A DNA stretch of 64,000 bases, from assembly GCA_041496705.1 (NCBI GenBank), contig JBGQFD010000003.1:1-64000 (forward strand), written 5' to 3'. Every line of letters begins with the position of its first letter. Within the stretch, counting starts at the first letter, position 1. Source of the stretch: VBDM01 sp041496705. GTDB taxonomy: Bacteria > Pseudomonadota > Gammaproteobacteria > Burkholderiales > SG8-39. Shown here one piece after another: positions 22,994 through 32,372 of this stretch. Made by a program: the position numbers and the translations under genes. The notes beneath the pieces are model-generated. The model was not told the origin of the DNA. It searched no databases and saw only the letters and a program-made list of their open reading frames with translations.

Positions 22994-25765
22994 TCAGGCC
23001 TTGAGCTTGTCGAGCTGAGACTTCAGCTTTTCAATCGTCGCGCTGAAGTTTGCCAGGCGCTCTCTTTCCTGGGCCACGACCTCTTGTCGGGCGCGCTCGA
23101 CGAAATTGGGATTGGCGAGTTTGGTTTTGGATTTGGCGATCTCGCCCTCGAAGCGTGCTATTTCCTTCTTCAAACGCTCGGTCTCCGCCGCGGAATCGAT
23201 CTTGATTTCGAGCATTATGCGATGCGGTCCAACGACCGCCACGGGAGAGTCCGAATTCGGAAGGTCATTCACGACGTGAATCTCTGACGTTTTCACCAGC
23301 ACTGAGAACGCGACCAAGCTGGTGCTGGTGGGATTACCCGTTATGTAGGCAGGCACCCGAGACTGCGGCGGGAGCTTGTTCTCGCTGCGAAGATTTCTGC
23401 CCGCGTTGACCAGCTCTTTCGCGATCGCGACTTCGCCCTCCGCGGCCTCATCCATCTTCTCGGGCTGGCTCCTGGGATACGGCGCGAGCATGATTGTCTC
23501 GCCGCTCTTCCCGGCCAGAGGTGCGACGCTCTGCCACAACTCTTCTGTGATGAAGGGAATGATCGGGTGCGCAAGCCGCAGCACCGTCTCTAATACTCGT
23601 ACCAGGGTTCGGCGCGTGCCACGTTGCTGCGCTTCGTTGCCCTTCGCGAGCTGGTCCTTCGCGATCTCGACGTACCAGTCGCAGTACTCGTCCCAGACGA
23701 AGCGGTAAACTGCGCCCGCTACGTTGTCGAACCGGTACTCCGCGAAGCCGGTCTCCACCTCTTTTTCGGCGCGCTGAAGCGTGCTGACAATCCACCGGTC
23801 CCAGGCGGACGGTTCAACCGGGGCCTTTTCGTCCAGCCCGCAGTCCTTACCCTTGGTGTTCATTAGCACGAAGCGGGTTGCGTTCCACAGCTTGTTGCCG
23901 AAGTTGCGGTAACCCTCGCAGCGGCTGAGATCGAAATTGAGGGTATTCGCGAAGCTCGCCAGGGAAGCGAAGGTGAAACGCAAGGCGTCTGCTCCGAAGG
24001 AAGGAATGCCGCCCGGGTAGTGCGCGCGAACGTATTTCTCGATCTTCGCTTTGTGCTCGCCGCGCAGAAGGCCGAGGGTGGATTTTTGGAGCAAGGCCTC
24101 CAGCGAGATACCGTCGATGAGATCGATCGGGTCGAGTGTGTTGCCCTTCGACTTGGACATCTTTTCGCCCTCGGCGTCGCGCACGATGGCGTTGATGTAC
24201 ACGTGCCTGAACGGCACCCTGCCGGTGAAATGCAGGGTCATCATGATCATTCGGGCGACCCAGAAGAAAATGATGTCGAACCCCGTCACCAGCACCGAAG
24301 AAGGGAGAAAGATATCGAGGTCCTTGGTTTTTTCGGGCCAGCCGAGCGAGGTAAACGGGACGAGGGCAGAGGAAAACCAGGTGTCGAGGACGTCCTCGTC
24401 GCGCTTCAGCGCGCCGCGGTAGCCCTTCGCCGCGGCCAGTGTCTTTGCCTCTTCTTCGCTTCGAGCGACGTAGATATCGCCCTTATCGTCGTACCAGGCG
24501 GGTATCTGATGGCCCCACCATAACTGGCGCGAGATGCACCAGTCCTGGATCTTCTCCAGCCACTGGTTGTACCAGGTGGTCCAGTGCTCGGGGTAGAACT
24601 TCACGTCTCCTTTTGCGACCGCGGCGAGGCCCCGCTTCGCCAGGCCTTCCATTCTCACGAACCACTGGTCGGTCAGCATCGGCTCGACTATCACGCCGGT
24701 GCGGCCCGAGCGCGGCACGCGCAACTTGTAGGATTTCTCCGAGACCAGCAGGTCCTGCGACTTGAGGTCGGCGAGGAGCCGTTTGCGCGCCTCGAATCTT
24801 TCCAGCCCACGATAGGCGGCTGGCACGTTTTCGCTCATCTTCGCGTCGAGCGTCATCACGCCGATCTGCGGCAGCTTGTGACGCTGTCCGACTGCGTAGT
24901 CGTTGAAATCGTGCGCAGGAGTGATTTTCACGCACCCGGTCCCGAATTCCGGATCCACATAACCGTCGGCAATAACGGGGATCGTGCGCCCGGTGAGCGG
25001 CAGCCGCACGCTCCTGCCGATGAGCTTTGAGTAGCGTTCGTCCTTGGGATTTACCGCTACCGCCACATCGCCCAGCATCGTCTCCGGTCGCGTGGTCGCG
25101 ACCACGACGCTGCCTGATCCATCCTCAAGCGGGTAGCGGATCTCCCAGATTTTGCCGTCTTCCTCTTCGCTGTCCACCTCGAGATCAGACACTGCAGTAC
25201 CCAGCACCGGATCCCAGTTGACCAGACGCTTGCCACGGTAGATGAGTCCTTCCTCGTGCAATCTCACAAAGACTTCCACCACTGCGCGTGACATGCGCTC
25301 GTCCATAGTGAAGTAACCGGCCTTCTGGCCTTCGGTGTCGGCGAAAGTCCAGTTGCACGACGTCCCCAGCCGCCGCATCTGCCGCGTGATGGTGGATCCC
25401 GATTCCTGCTTCCAATCCCAGACGCGTTTCACGAATGCTTCACGACCGAGATCGCGGCGCGTCCGGCCTTCGGCCTCGAGTTGCCGTTCCACGACGATCT
25501 GCGTTGCGATTCCCGCGTGATCCGTGCCAATCACCCAATTCGTGTTGAAGCCCCGCATCCGGTGGTACCGAATCAATGCGTCCATCAGCGTCTGCTGAAA
25601 CGCGTGGCCCATGTGAAGCGTGCCGGTGACATTCGGCGGCGGCAGCTGGATGCAATAAGGGGGGTGCGTAACATCGCCTGAATGCGCGAAATAACCACGG
25701 GACTCCCACAGGGAGTACCAGCGCGTCTCGACTGCGTGAGGCTCAAAAGTCTTGGGGAGTTCCAT
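22994..25765 (-). CDS. valS: Valyl-tRNA synthetase
   Basis: 923 residues, class I aminoacyl-tRNA synthetase charging tRNA-Val. The HIGH motif appears as HMGH at about 51-54, the editing domain (CP1) spans about 190-340, KMSKSKGN lies near residue 535, the anticodon-binding domain follows, and a C-terminal coiled coil (about 860-923) ends EKLKSQLDKLKA, all as expected for ValRS. ATG 25765 is preferred over the in-frame TTG one codon upstream. It follows a small gene and holC in the usual pepA-holC-valS arrangement. Confidence 0.97.
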   Translation of the reverse strand: MELPKTFEPHAVETRWYSLWESRGYFAHSGDVTHPPYCIQLPPPNVTGTLHMGHAFQQTLMDALIRYHRMRGFNTNWVIGTDHAGIATQIVVERQLEAEGRTRRDLGREAFVKRVWDWKQESGSTITRQMRRLGTSCNWTFADTEGQKAGYFTMDERMSRAVVEVFVRLHEEGLIYRGKRLVNWDPVLGTAVSDLEVDSEEEDGKIWEIRYPLEDGSGSVVVATTRPETMLGDVAVAVNPKDERYSKLIGRSVRLPLTGRTIPVIADGYVDPEFGTGCVKITPAHDFNDYAVGQRHKLPQIGVMTLDAKMSENVPAAYRGLERFEARKRLLADLKSQDLLVSEKSYKLRVPRSGRTGVIVEPMLTDQWFVRMEGLAKRGLAAVAKGDVKFYPEHWTTWYNQWLEKIQDWCISRQLWWGHQIPAWYDDKGDIYVARSEEEAKTLAAAKGYRGALKRDEDVLDTWFSSALVPFTSLGWPEKTKDLDIFLPSSVLVTGFDIIFFWVARMIMMTLHFTGRVPFRHVYINAIVRDAEGEKMSKSKGNTLDPIDLIDGISLEALLQKSTLGLLRGEHKAKIEKYVRAHYPGGIPSFGADALRFTFASLASFANTLNFDLSRCEGYRNFGNKLWNATRFVLMNTKGKDCGLDEKAPVEPSAWDRWIVSTLQRAEKEVETGFAEYRFDNVAGAVYRFVWDEYCDWYVEIAKDQLAKGNEAQQRGTRRTLVRVLETVLRLAHPIIPFITEELWQSVAPLAGKSGETIMLAPYPRSQPEKMDEAAEGEVAIAKELVNAGRNLRSENKLPPQSRVPAYITGNPTSTSLVAFSVLVKTSEIHVVNDLPNSDSPVAVVGPHRIMLEIKIDSAAETERLKKEIARFEGEIAKSKTKLANPNFVERARQEVVAQERERLANFSATIEKLKSQLDKLKA

Positions 25766-25845
25766 CAAATCTCACAAAGCAAGAGCGCGTCGAGCGGCGC
25801 CCTCTCGGATGCCCTTCGTCGACCGCGCTCGAATAAATCATCGCG

Positions 25846-26259
25846 TCAGGATCGGCTGTTTCGCGATTTCGACCGCAACCGCGCGATCTCCTGCTCGATG
25901 GCCCGGGTGACTGTTTCGCGAACCAGGGCCTCAATTTCCAGGTTGATCTGTTCGGTGAGGGCCGGCAGCACCCGCTTGAGGTGCGCTTCGATGCGTGCCC
26001 GAAGGGGTTCCTCCAGGATCGTCGCGACTTGCGGTCCGATAGCGTCGAGCAGGCTTTTCACGAGCTTCGGATCGAGCTCCGGGTGCTCGGTCGCGGCTGC
26101 GCTATCTGCCGTGGCCGCGCCTTCTGTCGGCAGCGCAGGCGCGGGTTCCGTTACCACATCGGTGAGCACAGGGATGTTCGCGCGGTCCGCCCTCGGCGAA
26201 GGGTGATAGCGCTTCAGAAAGGCATCGGTTTTCTCCAGAAGATCTTTTGGGTCGCTCAT
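25846..26259 (-). CDS. Small conserved hypothetical (DUF2486-like) between holC and valS
   Basis: 137 residues. The N-terminus MSDPKDLLEKTDAFLKRYH is followed by NIPVLTDVV, a motif I associate with the DUF2486 group found at this locus in Burkholderiales; the C-terminal half is a charged amphipathic helix (EEPLRARIEAHLKRVLP). No membrane segment. Its ATG overlaps the holC TGA by 4 bp (ATGA), so expression is coupled to holC. Function unknown. Confidence 0.75.
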   Translation of the reverse strand: MSDPKDLLEKTDAFLKRYHPSPRADRANIPVLTDVVTEPAPALPTEGAATADSAAATEHPELDPKLVKSLLDAIGPQVATILEEPLRARIEAHLKRVLPALTEQINLEIEALVRETVTRAIEQEIARLRSKSRNSRS

Positions 26260-26684
26260 GGCTCGGACCTGGCAAGGTCGCGATGGTGGATTTCGTAGCC
26301 TCGGTCTCGGTAGAAGCGGTACCTCGCCCTGGCGCGTTCGCGGTCGTCCTGGTCCGAACTGACGACCTCGATCAACCGCGCGAAACGGCTGAACAGAGGG
26401 GGGGAATCGTCGTGTAGGTTGAGCATCACTTCGCAATGCTGCATTTCGGAGTTCCCGCTGCATATGACTACAGGGGTGTCGGACGAAAGGGCGTGAAATT
26501 CCATGCAGTGTGGGATGAAGCCGGTGGCCTGGAACGTCCAGAGGAGTCTGTCCATACTGCGCGCGGTGTTCTCATCGGGTGCGTAGATGATGACCCGCGA
26601 TCGTTGCTGGAATATCCTGGCGACGATGTCGCAGGCTGCCTGGAGCCTGGACTCGGCGTTGGAAAAGAACTCGACCTGCGTCAT
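26256..26684 (-). CDS. holC: DNA polymerase III chi subunit
   Basis: 142 residues, the normal size of HolC, the clamp-loader-associated subunit that contacts SSB. Typical features are TQVEFFSNAESRLQAACDI at the start, RSRVIIYAPDENTARSMDRLLWTF and FIPHC. Start ATG 26684 was chosen over an in-frame start 16 codons upstream, which would overlap pepA and add unrelated residues. It begins 13 bp after the pepA stop, matching the conserved pepA-holC-valS order. Confidence 0.93.
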   Translation of the reverse strand: MTQVEFFSNAESRLQAACDIVARIFQQRSRVIIYAPDENTARSMDRLLWTFQATGFIPHCMEFHALSSDTPVVICSGNSEMQHCEVMLNLHDDSPPLFSRFARLIEVVSSDQDDRERARARYRFYRDRGYEIHHRDLARSEP

Positions 26685-26697
26685 TTCGGAAGAGTTC

Positions 26698-28185
26698 CTA
26701 CCCTTTCGCACGTCCCATGAGGAATGCCGCAAGCATCGGGACCGGCCTTCCCGTGGCTCCCTTTTCCTTGCCGGATTTCCAGGCGGTCCCGGCGATATCG
26801 AGGTGGGCCCAGTCGTAGCGGCGTGCGAACCGCGACAGAAAGCAGGCTGCCGTAATGCTTCCGGCCGCCCTGCCGCCGATGTTGGCGAAATCCGCGAAAT
26901 TGCTCTTCAGTTGTTCCTGGTAGTCGTCCCAGAGAGGTAACTGCCAGGCGCGGTCCCAGGACTCTTCACCGGCGGCTAGCAGTTCGCGCGCGAGCGCATC
27001 GCGGTTCGCAAACAAGCCGGAGCAGACATGGCCAAGCGCAACAATGCAGGCACCGGTCAATGTGGCGACGTCGACCACCGCCTGCGGTTCGAATCGCTCG
27101 GCGTAGCTCAGCGCGTCGGCGAGAATGAGTCGTCCTTCCGCGTCGGTGTTCAGAATTTCTATCGTCTGGCCGGACATGCTCGTAACGACATCGCCCGGTT
27201 TGGATGCGGCGCCTCCAGGCATGTTTTCGCAGGCCGGCACCAGGCCCACCACGTTCAGCTTCATCTCGAGCTCGGCCACGGCCCGCAACGTCCCAAGCAC
27301 GCTCGCGGCTCCGCACATGTCGAACTTCATCTCGTCCATTTCAGCCGAGGGTTTGATCGAAATACCCCCGGTGTCGAACGTAATGCCTTTGCCGATGAGC
27401 ACCACAGGACGCGCTTTCTTGCCTGCGCCGGAATACCGCAGGATCACAAACTTTGGCGGCTGGCGTGACCCCTTCGATACCGACAGCAGCGAACCCATGC
27501 CGAGCTTCGCCATGTCCTTCTGGTCGAGCACGTCGACGCTGAACTTCCATTCTTTCCCGAGTTTTACCGCTGCGTCGGCTAGATACGTCGGGGTACAGAT
27601 GTTGGCAGGCAGATTCCCGAGATCGCGGGTGAGCGCCATGCCGGCTGCGATGGCTCGCCCCTCGCGCACCCCGCGCTCGATCGCCGGCGCATCCTGCTTC
27701 GACATGGCAGTTATCGCAACGCGAGCGAGCGGCCGGGGCTGTGGTTTCTTGCTTTTCATCTTATCGAACCGGTAAGCCGCGTCGGCCGCCGCGAGCGCCA
27801 GTTGGCGCGATCTCCAGGTGACGCCACGGCCCGCCACGGGTAGCTCCGAGAAAGACAAACACGCTTCCCGTGCTCCCGTGTCGCCTATGGCCGTGATAGC
27901 GGTACGACTGCAATTTCGGAATTGCTTCTCGCCGAATTCCTTTTCCGGCCCCAAGCCGACCAGCAGAACACGCTCGGCCGCAATGCCGCGCACTTCATAG
28001 AGAAGACGGGTTGTGCCGAGCCGCCCGTCCATGTCTCCGGAGCGCAGGAATTCGCGGATCTGGCCCCGCGAGGCAGTGTCCAGCGCGGAAGCCGCCGCAG
28101 AAAGTTTGCGCGGTTCGAACACACCCACGGCGATACAAGCGCCAGAGTACTTCTCCGGTGCCGCGATTTTTGTGCTAAATTCCAT
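26698..28185 (-). CDS. pepA: Cytosol (leucyl) aminopeptidase PepA
   Basis: 495 residues, M17 family. The C-terminal catalytic domain contains the metal and active-site motifs VLIGKGITFDTGG, KFDMCGAASVLG and the signature NTDAEGRLILAD. It removes N-terminal residues from peptides; PepA homologues also bind DNA in Xer recombination. ATG 28185 is preceded by AGGAAAG at proper spacing; the TTG six codons upstream overlaps that site. It is divergent from lptF with a 131 bp shared promoter region. Confidence 0.96.
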   Translation of the reverse strand: MEFSTKIAAPEKYSGACIAVGVFEPRKLSAAASALDTASRGQIREFLRSGDMDGRLGTTRLLYEVRGIAAERVLLVGLGPEKEFGEKQFRNCSRTAITAIGDTGAREACLSFSELPVAGRGVTWRSRQLALAAADAAYRFDKMKSKKPQPRPLARVAITAMSKQDAPAIERGVREGRAIAAGMALTRDLGNLPANICTPTYLADAAVKLGKEWKFSVDVLDQKDMAKLGMGSLLSVSKGSRQPPKFVILRYSGAGKKARPVVLIGKGITFDTGGISIKPSAEMDEMKFDMCGAASVLGTLRAVAELEMKLNVVGLVPACENMPGGAASKPGDVVTSMSGQTIEILNTDAEGRLILADALSYAERFEPQAVVDVATLTGACIVALGHVCSGLFANRDALARELLAAGEESWDRAWQLPLWDDYQEQLKSNFADFANIGGRAAGSITAACFLSRFARRYDWAHLDIAGTAWKSGKEKGATGRPVPMLAAFLMGRAKG

Positions 28186-28316
28186 GATGCTTTCCTGGGG
28201 CAAATATGTGCGACTAGCTGCGCGGATTATCCCCGGTTTATTCCGACCAAGTCAAAGCGGCGTCAAGCCTGTCGGCGCTCGGCCCGCATCTGCCCGGCCT
28301 TCGATCCACCTGCAAA

Positions 28317-29393
28317 GTGATATTTCGTCGCGCGCTGCTGCGTGAATTCAGCAATCTCGCGCTCGCAGTATTTGCGACGCTGTTCGCAATCACGCTGACA
28401 ACCCAACTGATCCGCCTGCTGGGCCAGGCGGCGATAGGAAAGGTCCTTTCCGAAGGCGTATTGGCGCTGCTGGCGTTCTCGGCCCTGAATTACCTTCCGA
28501 TACTGCTGTCGTTGACGCTTTTCATCACAGTGCTGATCAGCTTGTCGCGGAGCTACCGCGATTCCGAAATGGTCATCTGGTTCGGCTCGGGGCTCTCACT
28601 GCTGGCGTGGGTGCGCCCAGTGCTGCTGTTTGCAGCGCCTTTGATCGCGCTCGTGGCAGTCCTGTCCCTGTTTCTGTCGCCCTGGGCGATACGCAAGGCC
28701 GAGGAATACCGGAATCAGATGGACACGCTGGATGAGACCACCCGCGTCGCGCCGGGCGTCTTTCGTGAAGCGTCGAGTGCGGATCGGGTGTTCTTCGTCG
28801 AGGAGATCGCGGGGGATGAAATCAACGTTCAGAACGTGTTTGTTGCGCAAATGCGCGGGGACAGTCTGGGTATCATGGTGAGTCGGCGCGGGTACCGCGA
28901 GGTGGCGCCCAATGGCGACCGTTTCGTGGTGCTGCTCGATGGCAGGCGCTACGAGGGGGTCCCGGGCGCCCTCGACTTCAAGGTGATGGATTTCGGGCGC
29001 TACGCGCAGAGAATCGAAGCGCGCGAGCGGCAGGCGGATTCCACTTCGATCAAGGCAATGCCCACGCTCGCATTGATCCAGGAACGAGGCAATGCACACC
29101 GCGCTGAATTGCTCTGGCGGATGGGATTGCCGATCTCGGGCCTGATTCTCGTTCTGCTTGCGATTCCGCTGTCCTTCGTAAATCCACGGGCAAGCCGGTC
29201 GATGAATCTTCTTTTTGCTCTGCTTGCCTACATGGTGTACGCAAACCTCCTGAGCATCGCACAGGCCTGGGTTTCCCAGGGCCGACTGTCGTTCCAGATC
29301 GGCTGGTGGATCGTGCACGCCGGGATGCTCACCCTGTTGGTGCTGATGTTCTACCGGCGGCTTCGCTTCGGTTCTCTGATAGGGGGGCGCTGA
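28317..29393 (+). CDS. lptF: LPS export permease LptF
   Basis: 358 residues, one of the two inner-membrane permeases of the LptB2FG transporter that extracts lipopolysaccharide. It has TM helices near 15-35, 50-70 and 95-120, a periplasmic jellyroll (about 130-255), then three more TM helices (about 265-350). The start is GTG 28317 with only a weak upstream purine tract. The stop is immediately followed by lptG, giving the standard lptFG operon divergent from pepA. Confidence 0.95.
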   Translation: MIFRRALLREFSNLALAVFATLFAITLTTQLIRLLGQAAIGKVLSEGVLALLAFSALNYLPILLSLTLFITVLISLSRSYRDSEMVIWFGSGLSLLAWVRPVLLFAAPLIALVAVLSLFLSPWAIRKAEEYRNQMDTLDETTRVAPGVFREASSADRVFFVEEIAGDEINVQNVFVAQMRGDSLGIMVSRRGYREVAPNGDRFVVLLDGRRYEGVPGALDFKVMDFGRYAQRIEARERQADSTSIKAMPTLALIQERGNAHRAELLWRMGLPISGLILVLLAIPLSFVNPRASRSMNLLFALLAYMVYANLLSIAQAWVSQGRLSFQIGWWIVHAGMLTLLVLMFYRRLRFGSLIGGR

Positions 29394-29394
29394 C

Positions 29395-30468
29395 GTGGAC
29401 ACTTTGCGCACGTACCTGGCGCGTGAAATTTATGCGGCCACCGTGTTCGTATTCGCCGCTTTCCTGAGTCTGTTCGCTTTTTTCGACCTGATCAACGAGC
29501 TTACTGATCTTGGCAAAGGCCAGTATCGGCTGCAGCACGTCCTGGCTTTCGTGGCGCTTTCGATGCCGACTCACGTCTACGAGCTGTTCCCGGTGGCGGT
29601 TCTGATCGGCACGCTCTACGCTATATCGCATCTAGCCGCCAATTCGGAATTCACTGTCATGCGCGGCTCGGGGCTGGCGCCGCTGCGAGCCACGACCACG
29701 CTGTTCCGGATCGGCATAGTCTTTATCGTCGCCACCTTGGTTTTCGGGGAGCTGATCGCTCCGGTTTCCGAACGAGCCGCGAAGCAGCTGAAGCTTTCGG
29801 CGACCAGCGCGATCGTCGCTCAGGAATTTCACACTGGCCTTTGGGTGAAGGACGATCGTCGCTTCGTGAACGTACGCGAAGTCCTCCCGGATACGAGCCT
29901 CTCGGGCGTGAGGATATTCGAGTTCGACGATCAGTATCGCCTCAAATCTATCAGCATCGCGCAGCAGGGCAGGTACGTCGGAAAAAGTACTTGGCGCCTC
30001 CAGGATGTGACGCAGACCGGCTTTGCACCTTCCGGTAGCAGCGTGCAGCGACTCGCCGAGCTCGACTGGACTTCCGTCCTCACGCCGGACATCCTCTCGG
30101 TGCTCTTCGTGCTTCCCGAACGAATGTCCGCCTGGAACCTGTACCAGTACACGCGGCACCTCTCGGAAAACCGGCAGAAGACCGAGCGCTACGAAATTGC
30201 CATGTGGAAAAAGCTCGTATATCCGTTCGCGTCCCTGGTCATGATGGCGCTCGCATTGCCTTTTGCCTACGTGCACGTGCGGGCGGGTGGGGTCGGCGTT
30301 AAGGTATTTTCGGGGATCATGCTCGGGGTCGTTTTCCACATGCTCAACAGCCTATTTTCGCACCTGGGACTCCTGGGCAACTGGCCGCCCTTCTTCAGTG
30401 CGGTACTGCCGAGTGGCGTTTTCCTGGGTGCTGCAGCCCTGGCGATGCTTTGGGTGGAACGGCGCTGA
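29395..30468 (+). CDS. lptG: LPS export permease LptG
   Basis: 357 residues, partner of LptF with the same 3 TM + jellyroll + 3 TM layout. The N-terminus LRTYLAREIYAATVFVF and the later MALALPFAYVHVRAGGVGVK match the family. GTG 29395 starts 1 bp after the lptF stop, so translation is coupled. The downstream RDD gene is convergent with a 21 bp gap. Confidence 0.96.
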   Translation: MDTLRTYLAREIYAATVFVFAAFLSLFAFFDLINELTDLGKGQYRLQHVLAFVALSMPTHVYELFPVAVLIGTLYAISHLAANSEFTVMRGSGLAPLRATTTLFRIGIVFIVATLVFGELIAPVSERAAKQLKLSATSAIVAQEFHTGLWVKDDRRFVNVREVLPDTSLSGVRIFEFDDQYRLKSISIAQQGRYVGKSTWRLQDVTQTGFAPSGSSVQRLAELDWTSVLTPDILSVLFVLPERMSAWNLYQYTRHLSENRQKTERYEIAMWKKLVYPFASLVMMALALPFAYVHVRAGGVGVKVFSGIMLGVVFHMLNSLFSHLGLLGNWPPFFSAVLPSGVFLGAAALAMLWVERR

Positions 30469-30489
30469 CGAGGGCCATGCCTACCAGTC

Positions 30490-30927
30490 TCAGTCAGGGC
30501 TTGCGCCTTTGGTCAGGACGATCCTGGTCCCGGCGAGGCGGTCATGCAGGAACTGGCGGTCGCGGTCGACAAATGCCCAGAGAAGACCGCCACCGAAAAG
30601 CGTGAACGAAGGCCAGGCGAGGACGTATCTCAGCAATGCGCGGGCGAATCCGACCGAGTGTCCGTTCTTGTCAATCACGCGGATCTTCCAGGTTTGCATC
30701 GGCAGCGTTCGTCCCCCCCGGGTCCAGCATGCTATGAAGTAGGCGCCCAGAGCCAGGAACAGGTAAAGCTGGAAGATACGCCGGGATCCGCCGGCGAGAC
30801 CGGGGATGATGTGGTACATGAGACCGGCGAAAAGCGAGAGCGCCAGCACGACGAGTGCTTCGTAGAGCATCGACAAGACTCGCCGACCGATCCCCGCACC
30901 CTGGGACTTGACGGAGCCATTCGGCAT
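30490..30927 (-). CDS. RDD-family membrane protein
   Basis: 145 residues with three TM segments (about 16-36, 48-66 and 103-121). RRVLSMLYEALVVLAL carries the Arg and GRTLPMQTWKIRVID the family sequence that precedes the last helix; VDRDRQFLHDRLAGTRIV closes the domain. ATG 30927 was chosen because the upstream part of the open frame is Pro/Arg-rich antisense of the neighbouring gene. Fourth gene of an operon led by an ECF sigma factor; function unknown. Confidence 0.88.
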   Translation of the reverse strand: MPNGSVKSQGAGIGRRVLSMLYEALVVLALSLFAGLMYHIIPGLAGGSRRIFQLYLFLALGAYFIACWTRGGRTLPMQTWKIRVIDKNGHSVGFARALLRYVLAWPSFTLFGGGLLWAFVDRDRQFLHDRLAGTRIVLTKGASPD

Positions 30928-30949
30928 CGAGCACACAGCTCTGCACAGG

Positions 30950-31453
30950 CTACCGAGTGGCGGGAGCGGGCGCGACGGGATTCGCAGGTACGGTCGAGGG
31001 CGGTACCGAGTCGGACGGGGACGCGGTCTTGGGCGCAGTGGATTTGCGTGGAGGGGGCACGAGATTCTGCCGCTCGCGTTCCGGCAGGCGGTTGTATTCA
31101 TCCCACTTCTGCTTCAGCCCCTGCTTCTTGTCGGGCGGCAATTTCTCCATTTTCTTGTAGCGCTCGCGGGCGGCCTGCCGCTCTTTCGGGGTGAGCTTTG
31201 CCCAGGCCTGCATGCGCCGCTGGACGCGCGCCTGCTCGTCGGGCTTCATCTTCGGGTAGCGCTTGGCGATGCCAAGCCACTTGCGCTGGCGGTCAGGCCC
31301 GAGATTCTCCCAGTCGGGGGCGAGTGGCGCCAGAATTTGCTGCTGCTCCGCGTTCAACTCCCCCCAAGTTGGGGGTTTCTTGGATGGCGTGTCGGCGAAG
31401 ACGGGGAGCGAGGTGCAGAGCCAAAGTGCTAGTGCGAGGAGCGCTTTAGCCAT
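30950..31453 (-). CDS. DUF3106 secreted protein
   Basis: 167 residues: signal peptide (about 1-20, cut near VFADT), then a DUF3106 domain with repeated W-x-x-L and charged helices (LAPDWENLGPDRQRKWLGIA, ERYKKMEKLPPDKKQGL), and a Pro/Ala/Thr-rich C-terminal tail (about 130-167). It is probably periplasmic; the pattern recalls other envelope-stress proteins of ECF regulons, but no function is established. Its start overlaps the DUF3619 gene by 25 bp. Confidence 0.88.
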   Translation of the reverse strand: MAKALLALALWLCTSLPVFADTPSKKPPTWGELNAEQQQILAPLAPDWENLGPDRQRKWLGIAKRYPKMKPDEQARVQRRMQAWAKLTPKERQAARERYKKMEKLPPDKKQGLKQKWDEYNRLPERERQNLVPPPRKSTAPKTASPSDSVPPSTVPANPVAPAPATR

Positions 31454-31809
31454 GTATCGAATCCCTTGTCGAGGTAGGCGTCCAGCGGCAGGTCGCTGGT
31501 CAGAACCGCCGCGTCAATTTCCTCGATTTCCGCGGCGAACTGCGTCTCGCGCCATTGGCTGACTGCAACCAGTCCGAGAATCAGCACGGCCATGGGAAGC
31601 AGCATGCGCGGGATCAGCGACGAGGGGCCACCCCACGCGCCGACGACGTTGTCGGCCCAGGTCAACAAGGAAACGCGGGATCCGACGCGCTGGTGCGCCA
31701 AGGCTTGCTCGCGCCCAGCCTTCAGGCGCGCCAGCTTCCCGGCATCCAGATTGTCGAGCCCTTGGTTGAGGTGCTGCTTGACTCGATAGGCGATCTGCTG
31801 TTCGTTCAT
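31429..31809 (-). CDS. DUF3619 single-pass membrane protein, candidate anti-sigma factor
   Basis: 126 residues. A cytoplasmic N-terminal region (MNEQQIAYRVKQHLNQGLDNL) is followed by one TM helix about 70-88 (LIPRMLLPMAVLILGLVAVS) and a short periplasmic part. Its ATG overlaps the stop of the ECF sigma gene by 4 bp. Size, topology and coupling are those of a membrane anti-sigma factor, so that role is a reasonable inference although the family is annotated only as DUF3619. Confidence 0.85.
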   Translation of the reverse strand: MNEQQIAYRVKQHLNQGLDNLDAGKLARLKAGREQALAHQRVGSRVSLLTWADNVVGAWGGPSSLIPRMLLPMAVLILGLVAVSQWRETQFAAEIEEIDAAVLTSDLPLDAYLDKGFDTWLKRSSH

Positions 31810-32372
31810 AGCCCAATCCCCTTTGCTCTCAAAGCCAGTGCCATGGCGTGAGCTGCCCGCGAGCAATGGGTCTTGACGCTGCCCTGAGAGCACCCCATGA
31901 CGGCGGCAGTCTCGGCAACGTCCAACTCTTCCCAGTAACGCAGCAGAAACGCCTGACGTTGACGCGGCGGTAAGCGTTGAAGCTCTTTTTCAATAGATTC
32001 AACAATTTGACTCTGTTCCAAAGCGTCCGAAGGACCTGTTCTGGATTTCGACTCGTCGGCGCTCTCCAGAGTTTCAAGGGGATCGCTTTCCTCATCGTCC
32101 CGCGCCGAAGGGAGTGACGAGAATAGCGTTATCCACATCGAGCGTACCTTGCTGCGGCGATAGAAATCGCGAATCGTATTCTGCAGGATACGCTGAAACA
32201 GCATGGGCAGTTCCCCAGGCGGCTTCGTTCCGTATTTCTCGGCAAGCTTGAGCATCGCATCCTGCACGATATCGAGTGCGTTCTCCTCAACCCGGACGGC
32301 GAAGAGCGCTTGCTTGTACGCGCGGCGCTCGACGCTCGCGAGAAAATCGGAGAGCTCGGTTGGGGAGGCCAG
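31806..32372 (-). CDS. ECF RNA polymerase sigma factor (probable CTG start)
   Basis: About 188 residues. Region 2 includes FLASVERRAYKQALFAVR, LDIVQDAMLKLAEKY and LPMLFQRILQNTIRDFYRR; an acidic linker (DDEESDPLETLESADES) follows, then region 4 with RLPPRQRQAFLLRYWEEL and AAVMGCSQGSVKTHCSRA. The only conventional start in the open frame, GTG 32267, would remove region 2.1. AAGGAAG followed by five bases and CTG at 32372-32370 gives a start (M)ASPTELSDFLA that fits the family, so I place it there. It leads the sigma-DUF3619-DUF3106-RDD operon. Confidence 0.88.
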   Translation of the reverse strand: MASPTELSDFLASVERRAYKQALFAVRVEENALDIVQDAMLKLAEKYGTKPPGELPMLFQRILQNTIRDFYRRSKVRSMWITLFSSLPSARDDEESDPLETLESADESKSRTGPSDALEQSQIVESIEKELQRLPPRQRQAFLLRYWEELDVAETAAVMGCSQGSVKTHCSRAAHAMALALRAKGIGL

